Of a stretch of DNA of 64,000 bases, positions 17,179 through 25,734 are shown in pieces. A program made the translations under genes and the position numbers. The notes beneath the pieces are model-generated. The model ran no database searches. It was not told the DNA's origin and saw only the letters and a list, made by a program, of their open reading frames with translations. Location of the stretch: assembly GCF_024519725.1 (NCBI RefSeq), contig NZ_JALJRK010000006.1, positions 62,001-126,000 on the forward strand, written 5' to 3'. The first letter of the stretch is position 1, and every line of letters starts with the position of its first letter. The DNA is from Microvirga sp. Mcv34 (GTDB lineage: Bacteria; Pseudomonadota; Alphaproteobacteria; Rhizobiales; Beijerinckiaceae).

Positions 17179-17862
17179 ATGAACCTCAATCTGGACTTCG
17201 CCACCATCCTTGAGCGATGGCCGGCCTTCCTCGACGGGGCGCTGCTCACCCTTCAACTCGCCTTCATCGCGACTCTGCTCGGCACGGTCATCGGCGTTCT
17301 CGGCGCCATCGGCCGGCGCAGCCATCATCCCGTCGTCTCGCGGATCTGCGGCATCTATGTCGAGGCGATCCGCAACACGCCGCTTCTGGTCCAGATCTTC
17401 CTCGTCTATTTCGGCCTTGCCAGCCTTGGGCTGAAGTTCTCCGCCTTCGCTGTTGCGGCGGCGGCTCTGACGATCAATGTCGGGGCCTACACGACCGAGA
17501 TCATCCGCGCGGGCTTCGACTCGATCCCTCGTGGACAGATTGAGGCCGCGGAAGGCCTCGCCCTGTCCCGCGCGCAGATCTACTGGCACGTGGTCATGTG
17601 GCCGGCCATCGAGAAGGTGTACCCGTCGCTGACAAGCCAGTTCGTGCTGCTGATGCTGGCCTCGTCGGTCACGTCTCAGATCTCGGCCGAGGAACTGACG
17701 GCCGTCGCAAACTACGTGCAGTCCGACACCTATCGAGCCTTCGAGACCTATATTCTGGTCGCGCTCGTCTACATCGTTCTATCGCTTGTCATGCGCGCCG
17801 GGTTCTGGCTGCTCGGGCTTGTCATCTTCCCGCGTCGCAGACGCCTCGGCACCCCTTTGTGA
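17179..17862 (+). CDS. Polar-amino-acid-type ABC transporter permease
   Basis: This 227-residue inner-membrane protein has about five hydrophobic helices and the HisM/GlnP-family cytoplasmic EAA loop, GQIEAAEGLALSRAQIYWHVVMWPA, which docks with the ATPase. An early RNTPLLVQIFLVYFGL segment is highly typical. It pairs with the second permease starting at 17873. Together they would form the heterodimeric channel for a small polar ligand bound by the protein encoded at 19329-20123. Confidence 0.9.
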   Translation: MNLNLDFATILERWPAFLDGALLTLQLAFIATLLGTVIGVLGAIGRRSHHPVVSRICGIYVEAIRNTPLLVQIFLVYFGLASLGLKFSAFAVAAAALTINVGAYTTEIIRAGFDSIPRGQIEAAEGLALSRAQIYWHVVMWPAIEKVYPSLTSQFVLLMLASSVTSQISAEELTAVANYVQSDTYRAFETYILVALVYIVLSLVMRAGFWLLGLVIFPRRRRLGTPL

Positions 17863-17872
17863 GGAGGAGACG

Positions 17873-18541
17873 ATGGGCGGTTCCCTGAATGCCAATCACC
17901 TGATGTTCCTCGGCTATGGAGCCTTGTGGACCATCGGCCTGTCACTCATCGGTCTGCTCGGCGGCGGCATCGCGGGCTTCATCATTGCCCTCTGCCGCAT
18001 TTCTCCGAGCAGGATCGTGCGGCTTCTCAGCGCCGGCTACGTCCAGATCATCCAGGGCACGCCGCTGCTGGTCATCATGTTCCTGACCTATTTCGGCCTG
18101 CCGACGCTCGGTATCACCGTCTCTCCGCTGACGGCCGCCGGAGCTTCGCTGACGATCTATGTCGGAGCCTATCTCGGCGAGATCTGGCGTGGGAGCATCG
18201 AGTCCGTTCCGAAGCCACAATGGGAAGCGGCCGAGGGGCTGGCCCTCAGCCGTTCCCAGCGCATGGTGAAAGTCATCCTGCCGCAGGCGGTCCGGATCGC
18301 CACGCCTCCGACCGTGGGCTTCATGGTCCAGATCATCAAGAACACCTCGCTGGCCTCCGTGGTCGGCTTCGTGGAGCTCGCGCGCTCGGGACAGATCATC
18401 AACAACTCCCTATTCGAGCCTTTCCTGATCTACACCATCATCGCGGTGATCTACTTCGCCCTCTGCTATCCGATCTCGCGCATCAGCCGCCGCCTGGAGA
18501 TGCGCAGCGGCCCTGCCCGCCTCTCACTCGGGACTGCCTGA
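17873..18541 (+). CDS. Polar-amino-acid-type ABC transporter permease
   Basis: The ATG at 17873 has GAGGAGGAG immediately upstream. An earlier in-frame start at 17786 would overlap the previous gene and adds a non-membrane leader, so I reject it. The 222-residue product has the GTPLLVIMFLTYFGLPTLG signature and an EAA loop (PQWEAAEGLALSRSQRMVKVILPQAVR). It is the partner of the preceding permease. Confidence 0.9.
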   Translation: MGGSLNANHLMFLGYGALWTIGLSLIGLLGGGIAGFIIALCRISPSRIVRLLSAGYVQIIQGTPLLVIMFLTYFGLPTLGITVSPLTAAGASLTIYVGAYLGEIWRGSIESVPKPQWEAAEGLALSRSQRMVKVILPQAVRIATPPTVGFMVQIIKNTSLASVVGFVELARSGQIINNSLFEPFLIYTIIAVIYFALCYPISRISRRLEMRSGPARLSLGTA

Positions 18542-18542
18542 T

Positions 18543-19298
18543 ATGCACCAGACACTGAACGCGACACCCCAATCGCCGGTGGTATCCCTCAAGAACGTGC
18601 ACAAGAGCTTCGGTCCGCTCAAAGTGCTCGACGGCGTCAGCTTCGCGGTGGATCGCGGAGAGGTTCTCGTCCTGATCGGGCGCAGCGGCTCCGGCAAGAG
18701 CACGGCCCTTCGCTGCATCGACCGGTTCGAGAAGATCGACAGTGGCGAGATTGTCGTATGCGATCATCGGGTCAGCGATCCCAAGCTCGATCTGAGAGCT
18801 TTGCGGCAGGATGTCGGCATCGTCTTCCAGAGCTACAACCTGTTCCCTCATCTGACGATCGAGGAGAACATCACGCTCGCCCCCTGCTCCGTGAAAGGTG
18901 TCTCTAAGGCCCAGGCTAAGGAGCAGGCACGGCAGGTCCTGGCTCAGGTCGGGCTGGAAGACAAACTCCATCAGTATCCCGAACAGCTCTCCGGCGGCCA
19001 GCAACAGCGGGCGGCGATTGCCCGCTCGCTCGCCATGCAGCCCAAGGTGATGCTGTTCGACGAAGTGACGTCGGCCCTCGACCCGGAACTCACCGGAGAG
19101 GTGCTGAAGGTCATCGAGGCGCTCGCTGCGGACGGCATGACCATGGTGATGGTCACGCACGAGATGGGATTTGCCAGGGGTATCGCCAACCGGGTGGTGT
19201 TCATGCATCGCGGCAAGGTCCATGAGACCGGTCCTGCCGCGATCCTGACATCGCCCGCAACTCCGGAACTCGCCCAGTTCGTTGGCACGGGGCTTTAA
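18543..19298 (+). CDS. Polar-amino-acid-type ABC transporter ATP-binding protein
   Basis: The 251-residue ATPase starts one base after the permease stop. Walker A is GRSGSGKST, the signature is [15 protein letters not shown], Walker B is VMLFDEVTSALDPE, and the H-loop is VMVTHEMG. The DEVTSALD variant of the usual DEPTSALD is tolerated in the GlnQ family. It drives import through the two permeases encoded before it. Confidence 0.93.
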   Translation: MHQTLNATPQSPVVSLKNVHKSFGPLKVLDGVSFAVDRGEVLVLIGRSGSGKSTALRCIDRFEKIDSGEIVVCDHRVSDPKLDLRALRQDVGIVFQSYNLFPHLTIEENITLAPCSVKGVSKAQAKEQARQVLAQVGLEDKLHQYPEQLSGGQQQRAAIARSLAMQPKVMLFDEVTSALDPELTGEVLKVIEALAADGMTMVMVTHEMGFARGIANRVVFMHRGKVHETGPAAILTSPATPELAQFVGTGL

Positions 19299-19328
19299 CG
19301 ACAACGACGATCAAGGGAGAAAACGACG

Positions 19329-20123
19329 ATGATGAAGCGCTCGCTATCCGTAGCCGTATTCGCCATGACCTGCATGGCCGCACTCGGCACCTCGGCCGCC
19401 CATGCGGATCTTCTCGACGACATCATGAAGGCGAAGAAGATCCGCATCGCGACGGACATGGCGATCCCGCCGTCCGGAATGATGGACGCCAATCTCAAGC
19501 CGACGGGCTCGGACGTTGAGACCGCTCAGCTTCTGGCGAAGGATTGGGGCCTTGAGCTCGAGTTCGTCCAGACCACGGGCGCGACCCGCATCCCGAACGT
19601 CCAGACCAACAAGGCGGACATCATCATCTCGACCCTGTCCGTCACGCCGGAGCGCGCCAAGGTCATCGACTTCACCAAGGCCTATGCGGCGCTGCAATCC
19701 GTCGTGGCCTGCCTGAAGACCGTCGAGGCTAAGGACTGGAGCGACCTGAAGGGCAAGACCATTGCGGTTTCCCGCGGCACGACCCAAGACACTGAACTGT
19801 CGAACATGAAGGATCGCAACCTGACCCTCGCTCGCTTCGACGACGACGCCACCATGGTGACGGCCGCCGTCTCCGGACAGGCGGATTGCGTCGCGACCTC
19901 GGCGACGATCGCCAACCAGATCGGCGTCAAGAATCCCTCCCGCCCGTTCGAGCCGAAGGTGCTTATCCGGACCTTCGATCTCGCCATTGGCGTGCGCAAG
20001 GGCGAGCCGGCCCTGGTCGAGAAGCTCAACGAGTGGATTTCAACCAACCTGAAGAACGGCAAGCTGAACGAGATCTACAAGAAGTTCCACGGCACCGAGC
20101 TCCCGCAGGAGATGCGGAGCTGA
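19329..20123 (+). CDS. Periplasmic substrate-binding protein, ABC type 3 family
   Basis: The 264-residue protein starts with a signal peptide (SLSVAVFAMTCMAALGTSAAHA), cleaved probably after AHA. It continues as a family-3 solute-binding domain (KIRIATDMAIPPSGMMDANLKPTGSDVETAQLLAKDWG...IISTLSVTPERAKVIDFTKAY). Many members bind amino acids. Here the usual GFDVDLA is replaced by GSDVETA, so the ligand may differ. It ends the importer cluster and is followed by a stable hairpin. Confidence 0.9.
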   Translation: MMKRSLSVAVFAMTCMAALGTSAAHADLLDDIMKAKKIRIATDMAIPPSGMMDANLKPTGSDVETAQLLAKDWGLELEFVQTTGATRIPNVQTNKADIIISTLSVTPERAKVIDFTKAYAALQSVVACLKTVEAKDWSDLKGKTIAVSRGTTQDTELSNMKDRNLTLARFDDDATMVTAAVSGQADCVATSATIANQIGVKNPSRPFEPKVLIRTFDLAIGVRKGEPALVEKLNEWISTNLKNGKLNEIYKKFHGTELPQEMRS

Positions 20124-20135
20124 GGCTAGAAGAAT

Positions 20136-20161
20136 CCGCGTGGTGCCCCGGCACCACGCGG
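20136..20161 (+). terminator. Stable hairpin between binding protein and isomerase genes
   Basis: CCGCGTGGTG and CACCACGCGG form a perfect 10-bp GC-rich stem with a 6-nt loop, 12 bp after the binding-protein stop. No U-tract follows, so it may protect the upstream mRNA 3' end or attenuate read-through rather than terminate fully. Confidence 0.55.
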
Positions 20162-20192
20162 CCTACAATCGAAAAGCAAAAGGTGATTTTCA

Positions 20193-20639
20193 ATGCGCGT
20201 CGTAATCGGATCGGACCATGCCGGATGGCCCCTCAAGAACGCGGTGGTCGAACACGTACGCTCGCTCGGCCATGAGGTCATCGATGTCGGATCCTTCGAT
20301 GACAAGCCTGTCGACTTTCCGGACATCGCCCGCGCGTTGACCCAGAAGGTGAAGTCCGGCGAGGCGGAGCGGGGCATCATGGTCTGCGGCACTGGCGTCG
20401 GCGCGTCGATCGCGGCGAACAAGGTCAAGGGCATCCGCGCGGCCGTCTGTCACGATATCCACTCGGCCCATCAATCGGTCGAGCACGACGACGTGAACGT
20501 GATGTGCATCGGGGCCAAGATCGTCGGCACCTGGCTGGCGCAGGACCTCGTCGCGTCCTATCTGGCAGCCGAATTCTCGACCGACGAGGATTGCCGCCGG
20601 CGCGTCGAAATGCTTCACGCCATGGATGCCGAAGGCTGA
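20193..20639 (+). CDS. RpiB/LacA/LacB-family sugar-phosphate isomerase
   Basis: This 148-residue enzyme has the family signature: MRVVIGSDHAGWPLKN with the Asp/His pair, MVCGTGVGASIAANKVKGIRAAVCHD with the catalytic Cys, and HDDVNVMCIGAKIVG. Members interconvert ribose-5-P/ribulose-5-P, allose-6-P, galactose-6-P or tetrose phosphates. Genomic context (FadR-type regulator, hydroxyacid dehydrogenase, importer) points to a dedicated catabolic isomerase rather than housekeeping pentose metabolism, but the sugar is not identifiable. It follows the importer after a hairpin. Confidence 0.87.
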   Translation: MRVVIGSDHAGWPLKNAVVEHVRSLGHEVIDVGSFDDKPVDFPDIARALTQKVKSGEAERGIMVCGTGVGASIAANKVKGIRAAVCHDIHSAHQSVEHDDVNVMCIGAKIVGTWLAQDLVASYLAAEFSTDEDCRRRVEMLHAMDAEG

Positions 20640-20758
20640 AGCTGGCAGCGGTCCCGGGGGTACGGGCGACGAGTTTGGTCGAACGGGTTCGCTCCCCCGG
20701 TGCCGATGGATGCGCACCCCCGACCCCAGCTTTCCACAGGCTGGGATCGGGCAGGTTC

Positions 20759-20783
20759 CGCGGCAGTCGATCTGCCGCGCTTT
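20759..20783. terminator. Hairpin between convergent genes
   Basis: CGCGGCAG and CTGCCGCG form an 8-bp perfect stem around TCGAT, followed by CTTT on the plus strand. It lies between the isomerase gene and the convergent M20 hydrolase gene. A weaker hairpin (CCCAGC/GCTGGG) lies about 25 bp upstream. Confidence 0.5.
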
Positions 20784-20786
20784 CCG

Positions 20787-21977
20787 TCACTCGGCGAGGT
20801 AGCGCTCCACCAAACGGGCCCACAGTGCCGCTCCCGTGGTCAGGCTACCGTCGGCGAAGTCGTATTTCGAGCTGTGCAGAATGGCGGAATCCGTGCCGTT
20901 GCCGAGCCGCAGGAAGCTGCCGGGCTTGTGCTCAAGGAAATAGGCGAAATCCTCGCTTCCCGGAATGAGGTGGCAGGTCGAAACCCGGTCCGCTCCGATC
21001 AGCTCCTCCGCGACAGTGCGGGCGAAGGCGGTCTCAGTCTCCGAATTGACGACGACCGGATACCCCCGCTCGTACTCGATCTCAGTGGTGGCGCCATAGC
21101 CGTCTACAACGGACTGCGTCAGCTTGGCGATGCGCTCCTGTAGGAGATCGCGGATCTTCGGATCGAAGGAACGCACGCTGAGCGCGAGTTTGGCATATTC
21201 GGGAATCACGTTGACGGCGCTGCCCGCGTGTATCGTCCCGACAGTGACGACGGCCGTCTGTGTCGGATCGATGTTCCGCGAAACGATCGTCTGCAACGAG
21301 ACCACCAGGTTGCACGCAACCACGATAGGATCGATGGTGAGATGAGGGCGCGAGGCGTGCCCGCCTTTGCCCGTGATGGTGATATTGACGGTGTCGGAGG
21401 AAGCCATCATTGGGCCGGAGCGCAGGAGGATGTTGCCCTCCGGCGCGCCGGGATGATTGTGCAGGCCGAAGATAGCATCGAAGGGAAAGCGCTCGAAGAG
21501 CCCATCGGCGATCATGGCCTGTGCGCCGCTGAACTTGCCGGCCTCTTCGGCCGGCTGGAAGATCAGCGTGACGGTGCCGTTGAAGCGGCGCGTCCGGGCC
21601 AGATACTCGGCGGCTCCCAACAACACGGTCGTATGTCCATCATGGCCGCAGGCATGCATCTTGCCGAGGGATTGGCTCGCATAGGCCAAGCCGCTCTCTT
21701 CCACGATCGGGAGAGCGTCCATGTCGGCCCTGATGGCGATGCCCTTTCGTCCGTCGCCCGCGCTCAGGCGCGCAACGACGCCATGCCCGCCGACATTGCG
21801 GGTTACCTCATAGCCCCAACCCTCGAGCTTGTCGGCGACGAAGCGCGCCGTTTCGGCCTCCTCGAAGGAGAGTTCAGGATTGGCATGAAGATGATGGCGG
21901 ATGCCGGTGAGCTCCGCTTCCATGGTCTCGAAATCCGAGACCATGGCGAAGACGTTGTCGTTGAGCATGGTATTCAT
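20787..21977 (-). CDS. M20-family amidohydrolase (hippurate hydrolase/IAA-amino acid hydrolase-like)
   Basis: The 396-residue enzyme shows M20D metal-site motifs: RADMDALPI, MHACGHDGHTTVLLGAAEYL with the Cys/His ligands, FQPAEEAGKFSGAQAMI with the catalytic glutamate, and GLHNHPG. The dimerisation domain follows (GKGGHASRPH). Such enzymes hydrolyse N-acyl or amide-linked amino acids in the cytoplasm. It is last in a minus-strand cluster after an ABC importer, so it probably releases an amino acid from the imported conjugate. Confidence 0.9.
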   Translation of the reverse strand: MNTMLNDNVFAMVSDFETMEAELTGIRHHLHANPELSFEEAETARFVADKLEGWGYEVTRNVGGHGVVARLSAGDGRKGIAIRADMDALPIVEESGLAYASQSLGKMHACGHDGHTTVLLGAAEYLARTRRFNGTVTLIFQPAEEAGKFSGAQAMIADGLFERFPFDAIFGLHNHPGAPEGNILLRSGPMMASSDTVNITITGKGGHASRPHLTIDPIVVACNLVVSLQTIVSRNIDPTQTAVVTVGTIHAGSAVNVIPEYAKLALSVRSFDPKIRDLLQERIAKLTQSVVDGYGATTEIEYERGYPVVVNSETETAFARTVAEELIGADRVSTCHLIPGSEDFAYFLEHKPGSFLRLGNGTDSAILHSSKYDFADGSLTTGAALWARLVERYLAE

Positions 21978-22025
21978 CCGAATGGCAATGAAACGTTGGC
22001 CTGCAAAGGCGAAGGCCGTCGATGA

Positions 22026-22805
22026 TCACAGGAAGCGCGACAGGAAGGCCTTCGTGCGAGGATGCTGCGGATTTCCGATCACATCGTCCGGGCTGCCCAT
22101 CTCGACGATCTTGCCGCCATCCATGAACACGACCCGATCCGCCGCCTCACGGGCGAAGCCGATCTCGTGGGTGACGACGATCATGGTGAGACCCTGCTTA
22201 GCGAGGTCGCGCATCGTTGCCAGCACCTCGCCGACCAGTTCCGGGTCGAGGGCCGAAGTCGGCTCGTCGAACAGCATCAGTTTGGGCTTGATCGCCAGGG
22301 CCCGGGCGATCGCGACGCGCTGCTGCTGGCCGCCGGAAAGCTGGCGCGGATAGCTGCCGGCCTTTTCGGACAACCCGACCCGCTCCAGGAGGTTCATGGC
22401 ATTTCGCGTCGCCACTTGGCGGCTTTCGCCGTGAATCCCCACGGGCGCCTCGATGATGTTCTGCAGCACCGTCATGTGCGGATAAAGATTGAACTGCTGG
22501 AACACCATGCCGATCTTCCGGCGCTGGCGGGCGATGCCGTTCGCGGAGAGCTTCTCGAGACGATCGCCGCGAAGACGGTAGCCGATCTGCTCGCCATCCA
22601 CCGCGATGAATCCCTTGTTGATGGCCTCCAAGTGGTTGATGCAGCGCAGGAAGGTCGATTTTCCCGAACCGGAGGGGCCGAGGATCACGACGACCTCTCC
22701 CGGCAGGACGTCGAGGTCGATTCCCTTCAGCACTTCGAGCTGATCGAAGGATTTGTGGACGTCGCGGGCCCGGACGAGGGGCGCCAGGGTCTGGGCGGCA
22801 CTCAA
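22026..22805 (-). CDS. Polar-amino-acid-type ABC transporter ATP-binding protein
   Basis: The 259-residue ATPase has Walker [10 protein letters not shown], signature [15 protein letters not shown], Walker [15 protein letters not shown] and switch His in VVTHEIG, so all key residues are intact. The start overlaps the preceding permease stop by four bases, indicating translational coupling. It belongs to the second importer of this type in the window and is distinct in sequence from the first. Confidence 0.93.
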   Translation of the reverse strand: MSAAQTLAPLVRARDVHKSFDQLEVLKGIDLDVLPGEVVVILGPSGSGKSTFLRCINHLEAINKGFIAVDGEQIGYRLRGDRLEKLSANGIARQRRKIGMVFQQFNLYPHMTVLQNIIEAPVGIHGESRQVATRNAMNLLERVGLSEKAGSYPRQLSGGQQQRVAIARALAIKPKLMLFDEPTSALDPELVGEVLATMRDLAKQGLTMIVVTHEIGFAREAADRVVFMDGGKIVEMGSPDDVIGNPQHPRTKAFLSRFL

Positions 22806-23737
22806 TGGCTTGCCTCCTGTACGGCTGCACCGACGGGCGCCGGCTTGTCGGCGGTTCTGTTGCGGCGCTCGCTACGGCCGTAATAGGCCTCGATATAGCT
22901 CTGCCCGACATTGAGGACCGAAGTGATGAGCAGGTACCAGATGACCGCCACGAGCAGCATCGGAATGATTTCGAAGGTGCGGTTGTAGATCGACTGCACG
23001 GAATAGAGCAGATCGGCCATCGCGATCACGCTGACGAGAGACGTCGCCTTGATCATGCTGATCAGCTGGTTGCCGGTCGGCGGCACGATGGAGCGCATGG
23101 CTTGCGGGATGATGATCCGCCACAGGGCGCGAGCCCTCGTCATGCCGAAGGCTTCGGCGGTTTCCGTCTGGCCGCGATCCACGGAGAGGAGGCCGCCACG
23201 GATGATCTCCGCCATATAGGCTGCTTCGTTCAGAGCGAGCCCGACGATCGCGGCCGTCATCGGCGTGATGACCGAATTCGTATCCCAACTCGCGAGCGTC
23301 GGCCCGAAGGGGATGGAAATCGACAGACGCGGGAACAAGGTCGACAGGTTGTACCAGAAGATGAGCTGCACGAGCAGCGGCGTGCCCCGGAAGAACCAGA
23401 TGAACAGGGAGGCGAACGAGTTCGCCAGCCCATCCTTGGACATGCGGGCGATGGCGAGCACCAGTCCGAGAACCGTGCCGATCGCCATCGCGACAACCGT
23501 GAGCCCAAGGCTGACATAGAGGCCGCTGATAACCGTCGGATCGAAGAAATGGGCGATCACGACGGGCCAGCCGAAGTTTTCGTTATGGGCGACGATCCAG
23601 GCGAAGTTCGCCGCCACGAGAAGGATGACGGCCCAGAGGATCAACCGGCCCAGGCGGAATGGAGCATGGGCCGTCGCCACGTCACGGAAGCGCGCATCGC
23701 CCAAGGGCGATGCGCTCGACAGATCAAGACGGCTCAT
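22802..23737 (-). CDS. Polar-amino-acid-type ABC transporter permease
   Basis: At 311 residues this permease is longer than the 220-residue norm because of an N-terminal hydrophobic extension ([21 protein letters not shown]) before the core TM domain. The core has [16 protein letters not shown] and an EAA loop ([27 protein letters not shown]). Only one permease gene is present, so the channel is likely a homodimer. Four-base overlaps occur on both sides (with the binding protein and ATPase genes). Confidence 0.9.
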   Translation of the reverse strand: MSRLDLSSASPLGDARFRDVATAHAPFRLGRLILWAVILLVAANFAWIVAHNENFGWPVVIAHFFDPTVISGLYVSLGLTVVAMAIGTVLGLVLAIARMSKDGLANSFASLFIWFFRGTPLLVQLIFWYNLSTLFPRLSISIPFGPTLASWDTNSVITPMTAAIVGLALNEAAYMAEIIRGGLLSVDRGQTETAEAFGMTRARALWRIIIPQAMRSIVPPTGNQLISMIKATSLVSVIAMADLLYSVQSIYNRTFEIIPMLLVAVIWYLLITSVLNVGQSYIEAYYGRSERRNRTADKPAPVGAAVQEASH

Positions 23738-24624
23738 TTCGGAAGCGCTCCACCGAGGTTGATGCCGGGCTCCTTGAGAATGTTGTTCTCAAGGCTCCAC
23801 TTCTTCATGATAGCCGCGTAGGTTCCGTTGCTCATCAGGAGCTTGATGGTGTCGAGCAGCACCGGACCGAGTGGCGATCCCTTGGGCACGACGGCGCCCT
23901 GATAGAGATCTTCGAAGCCGTTCTTCTGCCCGACGCCGGTCAGTTCGAGCTGGCCGTTGGCCTGAGCGACGAAGTAGGTCAGGGGCGCCTGCGAGGAGAA
24001 GAATGCGTCGGCGCGCTTCGAACGGACCGAAAGGATCGAGCTCGGCTGGTCCGTATAGGACTGAACCGTGAGAGGCTCCTTGCCGTCGGCCTTGCACTTC
24101 TCGGCTTGGGCCTGGATCACGCGTTCGGCGGAGCCGCCCGCCATGACGGCGATGCGGTTGCCGCAGGCGGTATCCAGCGAGGTGATGCCCTTAGGATTGC
24201 CCTTCTGAACGGCGAAGACGACGAATTCCTGAACCCAGTCGACGAAGTCGTTGGCCTCTTCGCGGCTCTTGAAGTCGCCCACGGGGCCGAACGCGAACTG
24301 GTAGCGCCCGGAATTCACGCCGGCGAGCAGCGCCGGCAGGCCACCGACCGTGGCATGCTCGATCTTGACGCCGAGAACCTGGCCGATCGCATCCGTGAGG
24401 TCGCTGCTGGCGCCGGTCATTTCTGTTCCGGTGACGATCTCATAGGGAGGGAACGAGCCGTTGTTGACCGAGATCATCTTGCCCTCGGTGCGGATGTTCT
24501 CCGGTAGGCGCGCCCGCAATTCCTCGTTCACGCTCTGCTTCGGGATGGCGGCTTCCTGCGCGATGGCCGAGCCTGCGAGAAGCAGGGCAGCGAATGCGGC
24601 GGAGGCGATCAATTTCGACTGCAT
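23734..24624 (-). CDS. Periplasmic substrate-binding protein, ABC type 3 family
   Basis: I start at the ATG at 24624, where a normal signal peptide begins (MQSKLIASAAFAALLLAGSAIAQ). The frame is open to 24951 but that leader is Arg/Asp-rich and not a protein-like export signal. The 296-residue product has the family-3 fold (ISVNNGSFPPYEIVTGTEMTGASSDLTDAIGQVLG). It overlaps the permease gene by four bases. The ligand is unknown; the linked M20 hydrolase suggests an N-acylated amino acid or amide. Confidence 0.88.
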   Translation of the reverse strand: MQSKLIASAAFAALLLAGSAIAQEAAIPKQSVNEELRARLPENIRTEGKMISVNNGSFPPYEIVTGTEMTGASSDLTDAIGQVLGVKIEHATVGGLPALLAGVNSGRYQFAFGPVGDFKSREEANDFVDWVQEFVVFAVQKGNPKGITSLDTACGNRIAVMAGGSAERVIQAQAEKCKADGKEPLTVQSYTDQPSSILSVRSKRADAFFSSQAPLTYFVAQANGQLELTGVGQKNGFEDLYQGAVVPKGSPLGPVLLDTIKLLMSNGTYAAIMKKWSLENNILKEPGINLGGALPK

Positions 24625-24683
24625 GGGAGAAACCCTTTCTATTTGAAGACGCCGTCTCAGGTCGTCAGTCCCTCTGATGGAAT

Positions 24684-25646
24684 TTATTGGGCGCGCGCCT
24701 GCCAGGGAAAGAAATCGGCGGGCGTCAGCGCGCGCGGCAGGATCTTCTGCTCGTAGAGCTCGATACCGAAGTCGCCGATCATCTTCTCGTTCGCCTCGAA
24801 CCCGCTCACATTCCAGGAGGGCGACAGATCCGCGGCGCAGCGGCGGAGTTCGTCGATCATCCAGGGGGTCGTATCTGCGTATTTCTCGCGCTTCTGCAGC
24901 CACATGCGCTGAGAGGCGTCGATCAGTTCGCTCAGTTCGTCCATGACCCATGGATTGTCCTGCACGATCTCGGCCTTAAGGCCGATCAGGTGCATGCCCG
25001 GCACGTAGCCGACGTCATGAAAGTAGGCGACCTCGGCCGCTCTGAAGTCGTCGAGGACTTGGCGAAGCGGGGAATTCTGATCAAAGAAGCCTGGCGGCAT
25101 GAAGGGCGTGAAAATCGCATCCAGGCCACCCTCCTTCAGAAGATCGACCATCGGCCTCTCGCCCGGAGCGGCTTCGATGCGCCCCGGACGACCAAACCCG
25201 TCGAGCCGGTCCGTGATGGGATGGACTTCCGTCAACCGGCCCGCATACCACATCGCGTCCTCGATCCCGACACCTTCGCGACGGAGGGCGGCGCGGGTCC
25301 AGGTATTGCCGGAATCCCGCCAGCCCGTCATGCCGATCTTCTTGCCGGCGAGATCCGACAGCTTGCGGATCGGGCTTTCCTTCATAGTTATGATACACCG
25401 ATGCCGGAAGCCGCGCATGATGAAGTTCGGAATGCCCACGACACTGTCGTCACCGTCATGTCGCAGCTGCGAATAGCGGCTGAAGGACATCTCCGCCCCT
25501 TCATACGACGGATCCTGAGCGACATTGGAGATGAGAGTGCCGACGCGATCGACCTTGATATCGAGGCGATCGGACCGGACGTCGCCCAACACCAGAGGCG
25601 TCATGTAATCCCAGTCACGAAGGGCGAGACGGAGGGTCAACGGCAT
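24684..25646 (-). CDS. Periplasmic-binding-fold protein resembling 4,5-dihydroxyphthalate decarboxylase
   Basis: This 320-residue protein has no signal peptide, so it is cytoplasmic. It resembles the DhpD/NMT1-like fold family: an N-terminal LRLALRDWDYMTPLVLGDV, EMSFSRYSQLRHDGDDSVVGIPNFIMRGFRHRCI, and LAGKKIGMTGWRDSGNTWTRAALR. Members annotated as 4,5-dihydroxyphthalate decarboxylases share these positions, but the true substrate is unproven. It leads the transporter/M20 cluster, 59 bp upstream of the binding-protein start and divergent from a MocR regulator. It may be an enzyme acting on the imported compound. Confidence 0.62.
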   Translation of the reverse strand: MPLTLRLALRDWDYMTPLVLGDVRSDRLDIKVDRVGTLISNVAQDPSYEGAEMSFSRYSQLRHDGDDSVVGIPNFIMRGFRHRCIITMKESPIRKLSDLAGKKIGMTGWRDSGNTWTRAALRREGVGIEDAMWYAGRLTEVHPITDRLDGFGRPGRIEAAPGERPMVDLLKEGGLDAIFTPFMPPGFFDQNSPLRQVLDDFRAAEVAYFHDVGYVPGMHLIGLKAEIVQDNPWVMDELSELIDASQRMWLQKREKYADTTPWMIDELRRCAADLSPSWNVSGFEANEKMIGDFGIELYEQKILPRALTPADFFPWQARAQ

Positions 25647-25686
25647 CAGAATTCACTCGCAGCAAACTTGTCCTCCTTGTAATTAG

Positions 25687-25732
25687 AATGTTCATAATAC
25701 GTTGATCAAACTCTATTATGTTATTGAACATT
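25687..25732. promoter_or_regulatory. Divergent operator: paired inverted repeats
   Basis: AATGTTCA (25687-25694) and TGAACATT (25725-25732) form an 8-bp perfect inverted repeat. A second inner pair, ATAATA (25694-25699) and TATTAT (25714-25719), shares the same centre. The site fills the AT-rich gap between the MocR gene and the divergent cluster. It is the natural place for MocR binding. Confidence 0.6.
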
Positions 25733-25734
25733 AA

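Noticed and set aside
23734-24951. Long version of the second family-3 binding protein (405 codons)
   Set aside because: The first 109 codons are Arg/Asp-rich and overlap the upstream gene; a proper signal peptide begins at 24624.
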